From Pseudomonas guineae (GTDB taxonomy: Bacteria; Pseudomonadota; Gammaproteobacteria; Pseudomonadales; Pseudomonadaceae), in assembly GCF_900113745.1 (NCBI RefSeq), contig NZ_FOQL01000002.1, positions 124,001 through 188,000 of the forward strand: a DNA stretch of 64,000 nt, read 5' to 3'. Position numbers and translations under genes: made by a program. Each line of letters starts with the position of its first letter. The first letter of the stretch is position 1. Of this stretch, positions 18,616-25,318 are shown one piece after another. The notes under the pieces were generated by a model. It did no database searches. It saw nothing but the letters and a program-made list of their open reading frames with translations, and was not told the DNA's origin.

Positions 18616-19635
18616 TTAAGGGGCGTCACTCAGGACAATCTGCTTGATGATCGGCAGGACTACTGTAGTGGTCTCCCAGTCGGAGCCGTCCAGCTTCGCT
18701 TCGACCATAGCGGTAGCCATAACGTCCACCACTGCGGAGACCTCAAGGTCCCAGCTCAGGGTGGAGCTATTACGGGTCAGCTCAAGCCGCCACACGTCCC
18801 CGTCTTTGTCTTCTCGGAAGGACAGCATGGCGAAGCCTTTAGGGACCAAGAAGACCCCACGGTCAGCGCCGCTGTAGACCTGGACACGAGTTCCAACCAA
18901 GTCGTCAATGTCACCCAGGCCAGCCCTTTGGGCAGCACGGTTAAGCATTGGGCGAAGGGCCACAGGGATCAGAACGCCAAACTCTGAGACATCACGGCCC
19001 CAGTAGGTGTCCAGATGGGTAGCCAGGATGTCCAGGAAGTCTTCAGCCTGGGCAGCAGGAGTGCCACTCAGAGCCCCAGCGTAGACCTTGGAGACTGAAG
19101 GTTGACCCTCCAGGCTCTCGGCAATCTTACCGGCCAGAGTCAGCTCCAGGTCACTCAGGACCTTATCGCCAGTCTGCGCCATGCTGTTTGCGGTGAATCC
19201 AAACTGGACATGATGGTCAAGGATGGACACGCGGGCAGACACAAGGATTCCGACCTCAGGGGCCTCCATGGTGATCAGCGAGCCAGCCACAGCGGAACCC
19301 TTAGCCACCGTGCGACCGTTATAGGTCTGGCGGGGGTCAAAAGTAACTGAGCGATCAGCCATTAAGGCAATCTGAGGGGAGGTCGGCTGGGAGCCATAGG
19401 GGCGCACTTCAGACGGGAAAACTTCATTCATTACCTCTCGCCATTCGTCACCATTCAGGTGCTCATTAGCAGCCTCATACATGGCTTCGGCGTAGACCAA
19501 GGGGTCAGAGGCCGCCATGTGTTCTGGGCGGATGTCAGAGGAGTGGAAAGACACTTGGGTGCTCTCGGTGCCATGGGAAGTGCTGACGCTTTGGACGTAG
19601 ACGCTATCGGGTTTCTTGTACTGAAAAGGTTTCAT
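18616..19635 (-). CDS. Putative phage-type major capsid (coat) protein
   Basis: A 339-residue protein, last gene of the element's leftward operon, with AGGAG 8 nt before its ATG. I read it as coat-protein-like from the overall pattern: no signal peptide or membrane segment; a long mixed alpha/beta chain; and a C-terminal half of the kind seen in coat proteins, with WGRDVSEFGVLIP, then RAGLGDIDDLVGTRVQVYSG, GVFLVPKGFAMLSF, LELTRNSSTLSWDLE, and a final segment on Val/Ala-rich helices. No catalytic motif is obvious. Length suits an HK97- or P22-like coat. A coiled-coil protein is encoded just upstream, where a scaffold or decoration gene often sits. Without structure prediction this stays a hypothesis; another large self-assembling or adhesin-like protein is possible. 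Confidence 0.45.
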   Translation of the reverse strand: MKPFQYKKPDSVYVQSVSTSHGTESTQVSFHSSDIRPEHMAASDPLVYAEAMYEAANEHLNGDEWREVMNEVFPSEVRPYGSQPTSPQIALMADRSVTFDPRQTYNGRTVAKGSAVAGSLITMEAPEVGILVSARVSILDHHVQFGFTANSMAQTGDKVLSDLELTLAGKIAESLEGQPSVSKVYAGALSGTPAAQAEDFLDILATHLDTYWGRDVSEFGVLIPVALRPMLNRAAQRAGLGDIDDLVGTRVQVYSGADRGVFLVPKGFAMLSFREDKDGDVWRLELTRNSSTLSWDLEVSAVVDVMATAMVEAKLDGSDWETTTVVLPIIKQIVLSDAP

Positions 19636-19666
19636 TGGGTGTAACTCCTATATGTGGTGGATTGGG

Positions 19667-20050
19667 TCAGCCACGGGCAGCACGGATGGCGGCACCATGG
19701 GCACGGATGGCAGCAGCACGGCGCTCTTTCTCAGCGTGGTACTCGGCGAGTTCCTGGGCGGATGGCTCACGGCAACGCTCAGCATTAGCCGCAGCCTCAG
19801 CAGCCAAGCGGGCCTTTTCTTGGCTCTGCTGATACAGGTGGCCCTGATAGATTCGGGATGCATGGGGTACGGCTTCCAGGCTCAAGTCAGCCTCAGCGAA
19901 TGCCTGGACTACCTGAATGATCCCCGAATGGTTCTCCCCCTTGGAGGCCACCAGGAGCGGCAGTAGGACCCGCTCGGCATACTCACGGGTTACGGTCTGG
20001 CCATGGATGTCCACAGTGTTGGGAGTTACAGCATTGATATTGATTTTCAT
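19667..20050 (-). CDS. Small protein upstream of the capsid-like gene, possible scaffold or accessory protein
   Basis: 127 residues from the ATG at 20050, which has AAGGAGA about 10 nt upstream. The N-terminal half (MKININAVTPNTVDIHGQTV) looks beta-rich; the C-terminal half is a long charged helix rich in Ala, Glu, Arg and Gln, likely a coiled coil. It is 31 bp upstream of the capsid-like gene on the same strand. Small coiled-coil proteins directly before a coat gene are often scaffolds or delta-domain-like proteins, but nothing in the sequence proves that here. An 18-bp inverted repeat ends just before its ribosome binding site. Confidence 0.6.
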   Translation of the reverse strand: MKININAVTPNTVDIHGQTVTREYAERVLLPLLVASKGENHSGIIQVVQAFAEADLSLEAVPHASRIYQGHLYQQSQEKARLAAEAAANAERCREPSAQELAEYHAEKERRAAAIRAHGAAIRAARG

Positions 20051-20070
20051 GGGGTAGGTATCTCCTTTGC

Positions 20071-20156
20071 CCATAGATCAACCTCCAGTCCGCACGGCAG
20101 GCGCGACAAGACACACAGGAGACGTAGACACGCCGACCCTGGAGGTTGATCTATGG
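20071..20156. repeat. Perfect 18-bp inverted repeat with 50-bp loop
   Basis: The arms CCATAGATCAACCTCCAG (20071-20088) and CTGGAGGTTGATCTATGG (20139-20156) are exact inverse copies. The spacer of 50 bp has no obvious gene. On the - strand transcript it forms a long hairpin that ends a few bases before the ribosome binding site of the gene at 19667-20050. No U-tract follows, so it is not an ordinary terminator. Possible roles are an RNA control element, an RNase processing site, a replication hairpin or a packaging signal. Confidence 0.8.
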
Positions 20157-20208
20157 ATTCTTGGTTTAGGGTGCCCAGCGGTGGGCGGTTTGATTACCTG
20201 AGTGCTGC

Positions 20209-20511
20209 TCAGGGTTTATTGCTTGGGGTGTTGCGGGGTTTGGACATATCGAATTTGACAGGTAGCTGCATGGCCTCATGGAAGTCCATGCTGGCACGCT
20301 CCAGGATGGCTTCAAGCTCCTCGGATTGATGGAGCTTCAAGTCATTTCTTAGATACGCCATAAAGGACGCCAGAGTGAACTTCTTGTTTGTCCGGTAGGC
20401 ACTCTTTGCCCCATGGAATACACGGTAGGCTTTGGGTGTATCCAGGGCGGCACTGAGCCGGTCCACAAGGTCACTGGCAGTGCCGGGGTGTGGGATCAGG
20501 CGGTATCTCAT
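20209..20511 (-). CDS. Small element protein of unknown function
   Basis: 100 residues, mostly helical and basic, starting MRYRLIPHPGTASDLVDRLS with a motif-like AYRVFHGAKSAYRTNKKFT. The start codon overlaps the stop of the upstream ORF by one base (TAATG), an arrangement that suggests coupled translation. GAGGA lies 13 nt before the ATG. I do not recognise the family. It belongs to the leftward operon that ends with the capsid-like gene. Confidence 0.55.
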   Translation of the reverse strand: MRYRLIPHPGTASDLVDRLSAALDTPKAYRVFHGAKSAYRTNKKFTLASFMAYLRNDLKLHQSEELEAILERASMDFHEAMQLPVKFDMSKPRNTPSNKP

Positions 20512-20747
20512 TATTCATGGTTTCCTCTTTGGTGGAGCCCCTCAAGTCGCGCCCACGGTCCGACCTCCAAGGCCCCCATGACAGGGCATCGGATGTGGCA
20601 TGAAGGGCTCGACCAAAGATGGCCTGGAGTTGGTGAAGCGGGAGACCCAGCCGCGAAGCTGTCAGTGGTCATCAAGGTTGGCTGAGAGTTGCTCTCAAAG
20701 TGATCAGGATCATGGTCAGTAATGACCTGTCCCAAGCGTGGAGACAA
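20511..20747 (-). CDS. Doubtful small element ORF
   Basis: 78 codons from a TTG at 20747, or fewer from an internal ATG. The product is rich in Pro, Ser, His and Gly and does not look like a folded domain. What supports it is position: it starts nine bases after the stop of the ORF at 20757-20927, and its TAA overlaps the next start by one base. What weakens it is the TTG start, a poor ribosome binding site and the odd composition. Confidence 0.3.
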   Translation of the reverse strand: MSPRLGQVITDHDPDHFESNSQPTLMTTDSFAAGSPASPTPGHLWSSPSCHIRCPVMGALEVGPWARLEGLHQRGNHE

Positions 20748-20756
20748 CCAAGGGCC

Positions 20757-20927
20757 TTAGGTAAAACCTAAAGTTAAAAGATTGATTAAAAGACTAATAA
20801 GAAGACCATCCCAAAGGAGACTCTTAGTAATCTTTAGGTAGAGGCCCCCGTGAACATTGAGCAATACACGTAGGCCCCAGGTCCGTGCAAGGCTGTCCCA
20901 GGTTTCCCTTGTGGTCAGCAATATCAA
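20757..20927 (-). CDS. Candidate 56-residue small membrane protein of the element
   Basis: Starts at a TTG (20927) a few bases after a good AAAGGAG. The product begins LILLTTRETWDSL and ends in a hydrophobic run containing LLWDGLLISLLINLLTLGF, long enough to cross a membrane. It lies 13 bp after the stop of the ORF at 20941-21147 and 9 bp before the next one, so it fits a compact operon. Small hydrophobic proteins in phage-like elements can be holin-like or inner-membrane components, but that is speculation. Confidence 0.35.
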   Translation of the reverse strand: MILLTTRETWDSLARTWGLRVLLNVHGGLYLKITKSLLWDGLLISLLINLLTLGFT

Positions 20928-20940
20928 TGTCCGCTCCTTT

Positions 20941-21147
20941 CTACTGGAGCCCGACGCATGGTCGGCTTACTGGGAACGGTTGAGCGTTGGCGAACAGGTC
21001 GCGCTTGGCACTCGGTAGTCTCAAGTCAGGCCCTTGTGAGGCCCGGTAGAAATTGAGTTTGGACTTTTGGCCCGCCCTCCTATTAGTGAGGGTTTTTGTA
21101 GGGGCCGTGGCGACAAGTCTTTTGAGGTCCTCAGCTCTTAGGCTCAC
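20941..21147 (-). CDS. Small element ORF, unknown
   Basis: 68 codons from a GTG that overlaps the 3' end of the gene at 21131-21562 by 17 bp. The product is basic (TLTNRRAGQKSKLNFYRAS) and ends FPVSRPCVGLQ. The overlap and shared direction suggest an operon, but there is no clear ribosome binding site, so coding status is uncertain. No family recognised. Confidence 0.4.
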   Translation of the reverse strand: MSLRAEDLKRLVATAPTKTLTNRRAGQKSKLNFYRASQGPDLRLPSAKRDLFANAQPFPVSRPCVGLQ

Positions 21148-21562
21148 TTAAGTTAGAAGCTGTCTCAAACGCACCCAGTACCTCGTTGTAGTGGTCAACC
21201 AGGCGGCGCGATGCCTTCAGCCCTGTAATTGAGTTTATGGAGAACAATTCGAGCTTTATTTCAAGCTCCTCAGGGCCCCAAGAAGCAGTCCAGGCCCGGA
21301 GAAGTGAGCGTGCATCTTTATTCAGCTTTTCTCGCTCTTCGGACAACTCAAACATCTCAACAAGCTCCATCCCCTCAGCTTTACCAGCCTTCACAGCTGC
21401 CTCGCGCGCGAGGGTAATCAATCTGTGTCCCAAATGGGTTGCTTGTAAATCGTCAAGCTGGGCTTCAACCTCGCGCATTGAGCTCATAATCTTCTGAAGA
21501 TCATCGCGAGTATCCGCTGTGATGGTGGGCTCAACTTCTTCTTGACCTGTGTGTGCGTTCAT
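21131..21562 (-). CDS. Helical element protein of unknown function, first gene of the leftward operon
   Basis: 143 residues, almost all predicted helix, acidic at the N terminus (MNAHTGQEEVEPTITADTRD) and with heptad-like spacing through DDLQKIMSSMREVEAQLDDL, so a coiled coil is likely. It contains a single WTASWGPEE segment. No DNA-binding motif or enzyme motif is recognisable. It is the first gene after the AT-rich control region and may be an early regulator or a structural partner; the sequence does not decide. Confidence 0.6.
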   Translation of the reverse strand: MNAHTGQEEVEPTITADTRDDLQKIMSSMREVEAQLDDLQATHLGHRLITLAREAAVKAGKAEGMELVEMFELSEEREKLNKDARSLLRAWTASWGPEELEIKLELFSINSITGLKASRRLVDHYNEVLGAFETASNLSEPKS

Positions 21563-21901
21563 TTTGAATGTCCTCTGTAGGTTTTTGGCTCGTCCAGAAT
21601 TTGGCGTATGTCCGCCTGTTAGTGAGGGTTTTTAATGCTTTCTTGACGCCCCTACACAAGGGTTTTACTTAGGTCTTAAATATGGAATTACACTTACAAG
21701 GCTGTTGATTAATATATTGATTTAATTCGTGGCGGTCATGCGCATTCTTCCTGATCAAAACAAGCCGTAATTGCGGGGGGGAGTGCCAGAAGAGGCTGTC
21801 CGACGACAGTAGATATGCGAAGTAATGAAATATAATCGGTGGTCAGATGGGTCTAAGTCAGCGCACGGATATCGTCTAACACTAAAAGTTAATTAAATTA
21901 G
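21563..21901. promoter_or_regulatory. AT-rich control region of the element
   Basis: No gene is seen in these 339 bases. They are richer in A and T than the neighbours and must carry the promoter of the leftward operon. TTAGTGAGGGTTTTT here (21619-21633) is repeated at 21083-21097 within the operon, both preceded by a CCGCC block; this could be an operator, an iteron or paired structural elements. Confidence 0.5.
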
Positions 21902-22504
21902 TTAATCGTAGTATTCCTTGCAAGTCCCAAATTCGAAAACAGATGAATCAGGTGTTCCATTTTCATAGGTAGTCCAGTTTCCTTCGGTGGTAACCATAAA
22001 ACGTCCAGTATTAGGAATAAAATCAAATTTTGACATGATACGGTCGCAAGAAATCTGTTGCAGTTCACCCTCCTTCCCGAAGGCCTCACAGGTGGAAAGC
22101 ACGTCAGGACTAAGCATTGGGTCGCGGGTTGAATCTCTGAGGTAATAGGTCCCGCTTTCAATTCGATACCCGGATGCTTGTGCGTTTGTAAACTCTGAAA
22201 ATGCTTCTTCTGCATCTGCCCGAATTAAAGCTTCGTTACCATTAAATGCACCCACAATGCTCGGGTTACGCATTTGGCTGACCGATCTAAGGGGTAGCCT
22301 GGAAATATGAGTAAGGAAAAACTCATTACGGTCTATGAATTTAGTTAATTGATGTCCTGATTGGGTATGGTTATAACCACCTGACTCTTTAACAATGCAC
22401 TTATAATTTTTGGTGAAATGGCTTTTGGTGATGTATTCAGCGCTTGCTGACTGTGTGCATGCGGCTGCGGTAATAGATACTGCAATTAAAAAAAGAGGTC
22501 TCAT
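21902..22504 (-). CDS. Exported protein of unknown function, element cargo
   Basis: 200 residues from the ATG at 22504, preceded by AAAGGGA. A signal peptide is clear (MRPLFLIAVSITAAACTQSA followed by SAEY). Cleavage after ASA is likely; the Cys at residue 16 sits in AAAC, a weak lipobox, so a lipoprotein is possible. The mature part has several Cys residues (in YKCIVKE, STCEAFG, ISCDRIM, GTCKEYY) that could form disulphides. It has no recognisable domain. Its base composition is more AT-rich than the rest of the window, and it is separated from the operon by a control region, which suggests a cargo gene with its own promoter. Confidence 0.65.
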   Translation of the reverse strand: MRPLFLIAVSITAAACTQSASAEYITKSHFTKNYKCIVKESGGYNHTQSGHQLTKFIDRNEFFLTHISRLPLRSVSQMRNPSIVGAFNGNEALIRADAEEAFSEFTNAQASGYRIESGTYYLRDSTRDPMLSPDVLSTCEAFGKEGELQQISCDRIMSKFDFIPNTGRFMVTTEGNWTTYENGTPDSSVFEFGTCKEYYD

Positions 22505-22981
22505 TAAAGTCCCTTTATGCTGGTGATTGGAGGGTGTGTAGCCTTTATACCAGAAGGCTTTCAATCTGCGAACAGATTTGGTTCGGTAAGCTTGCTGGTA
22601 AAGTTCGAATCTTAAACGCCTTGAGAAGCACCGCGCTTATACTGGACTTGCTGGATGTAGTTGTACGTTTGGGCATAAAGCTCAATCTCTAATCATAAGG
22701 TTTCAGTCGCATTCAGAGCTTGAGTTTGCACGTCATGGTAGGGCGCGCTTTGAGTCAATACACAATTTTGGACTCTTTCTACCGGTTATCAGCGTCGAGT
22801 ATTGACCCTAAGCTGCCAGTTGGTCGAGCCAGAGTCGTGCCAATTGGATACTGAGGGGCGCTCCTCATTACTTTCCCACAAATATACAATTCTATTGTAT
22901 CTAACGGAAGTCGCAGTTTCAAAGTACAGGATTCCTTTACACAGTGATCTTAAATGAACGATTAATGTGCATGCCAATACA
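22505..22981. other. Gap between cargo gene and integrase: no convincing gene
   Basis: 477 bases of low GC. A 62-codon ORF on the - strand (22789-22977) has no family likeness and no good ribosome binding site. The promoter of the exported-protein gene should be near 22510-22600. I see no tRNA or structured RNA. Confidence 0.5.
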
Positions 22982-24430
22982 TCAACAGAGTCCTTTTAGG
23001 ATGGCCCCATAGACCTCCTTTATGTCGACCCCAGCCCCATAGTTATCAAAGGCTATGGTCCTTGAGGAATGCCCAAGGGCAGCTTGTGCGTATGCCACAG
23101 GAACCCCAGCGTTTTTCAGTGAGCCGCTGAAGTGGTGCCTCAGTGAGTGAAGCGTTAGGTTTCCACCTGGGGCAGTGCCGAGGGCATCCCGTATGAGCAC
23201 CCCAAGGTTCCGGCTGGCCTTCAATTTGTTAACTCCATTTTCCGAGGGCAGGGCACCAGCATTGACAGCCTCCAGGAACCCCCTGAGGTCAAACCCCAGG
23301 GCACCATCCACAAGGGGAACCTTACGGGCACTGTGCTTGTTCTTAATGGACTTCCCTGGGCTGTCTTCATTGATGTTGATGCACCAATAACCATCGACCT
23401 CCTGTATGTCGGCCTTGGTCAGGCCAGCGACTTCCCCCACTCGTGCCCCAGTGATGGCCAGGAGGGACACACTCCAGCGCTCCCAGGAGCCCACAGGCAG
23501 GGTCTTGGCGTGGGCCATGATATTGATCACTTGGTCCCTTGAGAACGCCTCACGGGTACTGTCTGCCCCTTTGGTGAGTTTCAGTTTCTCGGAGTATTGC
23601 TTGACCAGTTTGTCAGACCTTACAGCCCACGTTAGGACGGCCCCCAGCTTGGCTAAATGATTATTCACGGTGGACGGCTTACGGCCAGTCAGTAGGTGAG
23701 TCCTGAGCTTGATCAGGTCCTCCCTTGTGTGAGCCCTGAGGTCAGCCACCCCGATAGCCTTAAATGATTCCCCTATGGTCTTGTGGACCGTCATGGCGGA
23801 ATCCCGGCTGTCCTCCTTGAGGTTGATGCTGTGCTCAGTCATGTAGAGAGCGGAAAGGGTCTCCCAGGTCACAGGGTCCTTGGCGGGACCTACAGATAAG
23901 GACAGGGATGTTCGGGCTACAGGCGTGCTACATGATTCACCTCTGAGGTCCCTCACGATCTCTACCAGTTTCCCCGGTCTACCCTTCAGGCGCTGTTGTG
24001 CAGCCTCAATGATCTCCAGTGCTTTCTGTACTGCTCTGTGCTGATTGACGCTCAAAGGGAGCTTGGCGCTTGCCTCTCTGAGGGCTGCATGTTGCTCATC
24101 ATTGATCATCTCGTATGCCAAGAGAGAGTCATCACCATGGGCCATCGTCAGGCAGGACTCAGCGATTTCCTCCAGGCGCTCACGTAGTTCCTCCCAGGTG
24201 GCCTCAGGGTTGTCGAAGTGGAAAGCCTTGAGGGTCTGGAGGATTTCTTGGGAGATGGTCATAGCGGTGGCCTTGTTGGTGGTCCTGAGCGATAGCGTAA
24301 AGAAGCTGGCGGTGGTGCCTTGAGGTCGAAGGCGCAGGTAATAGCGACCCGACCGGCGGTAGTGGTAGGGCTTGGCGAGCGCAGTTTGTAACAGGTTTGT
24401 CCCACTTTGGAGCGTCTGATTGGTGGTCAT
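22982..24430 (-). CDS. Tyrosine recombinase (integrase) of the element in tesA
   Basis: 482 residues that would catalyse integration and excision at the tesA att cores. The N-terminal part has an arm-binding-like segment (HYRRSGRYYLRLRPQG), a central SAM-like core-binding domain, and the catalytic domain with Arg in TGARVGEVAGL, Lys region NKHSARKVPL, HSLRHHF (H-x-x-R), GHSSRTI and the nucleophile Tyr in FDNYGAG. The start lies 45 bp from attR, the usual place. It is transcribed away from attR toward the element interior. The 5' end of the coding sequence contains the right copy of the 24-bp direct repeat, so Int binding there could also repress int. Confidence 0.93.
   Translation of the reverse strand: MTTNQTLQSGTNLLQTALAKPYHYRRSGRYYLRLRPQGTTASFFTLSLRTTNKATAMTISQEILQTLKAFHFDNPEATWEELRERLEEIAESCLTMAHGDDSLLAYEMINDEQHAALREASAKLPLSVNQHRAVQKALEIIEAAQQRLKGRPGKLVEIVRDLRGESCSTPVARTSLSLSVGPAKDPVTWETLSALYMTEHSINLKEDSRDSAMTVHKTIGESFKAIGVADLRAHTREDLIKLRTHLLTGRKPSTVNNHLAKLGAVLTWAVRSDKLVKQYSEKLKLTKGADSTREAFSRDQVINIMAHAKTLPVGSWERWSVSLLAITGARVGEVAGLTKADIQEVDGYWCININEDSPGKSIKNKHSARKVPLVDGALGFDLRGFLEAVNAGALPSENGVNKLKASRNLGVLIRDALGTAPGGNLTLHSLRHHFSGSLKNAGVPVAYAQAALGHSSRTIAFDNYGAGVDIKEVYGAILKGLC
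24383..24406 (+). repeat. Direct repeat near attR, partner of 18263-18286
   Basis: AGTTTGTAACAGGTTTGTCC plus four bases, one mismatch from the left copy and in the same orientation. It lies inside the first codons of the integrase gene, 70 bp from the att core. Confidence 0.45.
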
Positions 24431-24475
24431 TGGCTGGAACCCTTGAGTTTACGGGGTTCCCGACCTACAAGTGGG

Positions 24476-24496
24476 ATTGCAACAAAACCTTGCGGC
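24476..24496 (+). repeat. attR core
   Basis: Identical to 17910-17930. To its left the sequence is element DNA, to its right a tesA 3' end that has no 5' partner. Confidence 0.85.
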
Positions 24497-24764
24497 CATG
24501 GTGCAGCAGTCACAAAAGATAGGGGCCAAGGTGCTCATTTTGGGGGTGCGCTTACCGCCTAATTACGGTGTGCGTTACACGACTGCTTTCGCAGAAGTGT
24601 TCCCCAAAGTGGCCAGTGAGACCGGCTCAGCCTTGGTGCCTTTTGTGCTGGAGGGCATAGGTGGCGTGCCTTCCATGGTGCAGAGTGATGGTATTCACCC
24701 TACTGCTGAAGCCCAGCCTCGGTTACTGGATAACGTCTGGCCGATGCTGAAACCGTTGCTCTGA
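24476..24764 (+). pseudogene. Displaced 3' fragment of tesA
   Basis: This piece encodes the C-terminal ~95 residues of TesA, including DGIHPTAEAQPRLLDNVWP, and stops at the matching position. By eye it is about 90% identical to the same part of the intact gene, with mostly silent changes plus a few substitutions (VRL for MQL, ASE for ANE, PMLK for PKLK). It lacks a start region, signal peptide and the nucleophile Ser, so it cannot make an active enzyme. It is most simply the host's original 3' end, pushed aside when the element entered. Confidence 0.9.
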
Positions 24765-24962
24765 AGTATCCCCCAAGAGCATCAAGAAGACCCGGTTTGA
24801 GGGGGCGCTAATCAGTGAGGTAAAACCGTGGCATTCACTCAACTAATTAGGCACCGCCTAAATAGCTGAATAACGCGTGGCCACGCCTAAAACCTTTGCA
24901 CTGAGAGGCTTTTCTGCGCGGTGCCTTTCGGCTAATGTGGCGCCCCCGTACTGGAGCCCTCA

Positions 24963-25244
24963 ATGCCGCGTCCCGCCTGGTCCTTGCATGCCTACCAACT
25001 GATCGAGCCTGACGAGCAGCTTGACCTGTTCGCCTGCCGAGAAGTGCGTGTGCACCTGCTCGCGCGTCAGCTTGAATTAGGCGAGTTCGCCGACCGTACG
25101 CTGTGTGGCGGCTTGCTGCCCGCGCAGCCGTTATGGCGTGATCTGAACAAGGCTGTGCTGCGTGATAAGCGCTTGTGCCCGGCGTGTCGGGCGAGGTTAG
25201 ACGCGCAGAAGCGCGGTGATCGTCCTGAATTGCCAGGGCGTTGA
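24963..25244 (+). CDS. Conserved hypothetical protein with CxxC motif
   Basis: 93 residues, starting MPRPAWSLHAYQLIEPDEQL. The C-terminal part has RLCPACRARLDAQKRG, a CxxC pair with basic residues that could bind a metal. It lies between tesA and an L,D-transpeptidase, the same neighbourhood I recall from other pseudomonads, so it belonged to the host before the element entered. The 198 bp upstream hold nothing I recognise. Function unknown. Confidence 0.7.
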   Translation: MPRPAWSLHAYQLIEPDEQLDLFACREVRVHLLARQLELGEFADRTLCGGLLPAQPLWRDLNKAVLRDKRLCPACRARLDAQKRGDRPELPGR

Positions 25245-25318
25245 GCTATCCCGGCGGCCGATCAATCGGTGTACACTCGCCGTCTAATTTACCCACCATT
25301 TTCGTCAGGAATTCCCGG

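Larger units (their letters stand above)
17910..24496. mobile_element. Integrative element in tesA (about 6.6 kb), putative mini-phage or satellite
   Basis: Bounded by the same 21 bases at both ends (17910-17930 and 24476-24496), each followed by a version of the tesA 3' end. A tyrosine integrase gene sits 45 bp inside the right end. Inside, almost everything reads leftward: integrase; an exported protein; an AT-rich control region; then a tightly packed operon of small unknown genes ending in a capsid-like gene and a strong terminator. A near-identical 24-bp direct repeat close to each end may be an integrase arm site. No terminase, portal, protease, tail, relaxase or recognisable replication gene is present. 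The boundaries are well supported; its nature as a phage, satellite or plasmid-like element is inference. Confidence 0.85.

Noticed and set aside
22789..22977. 62-codon ORF on the - strand beside the integrase
   Set aside because: No ribosome binding site, no family likeness and low-complexity base composition. I treated the region as non-coding.
17910..24496. Reading the element as an ordinary tailed prophage remnant or a filamentous phage
   Set aside because: No tail, portal, terminase, lysis or Zot-like genes, and the ends are intact with an intact integrase, so simple decay of a large prophage or a filamentous phage plan does not fit well.
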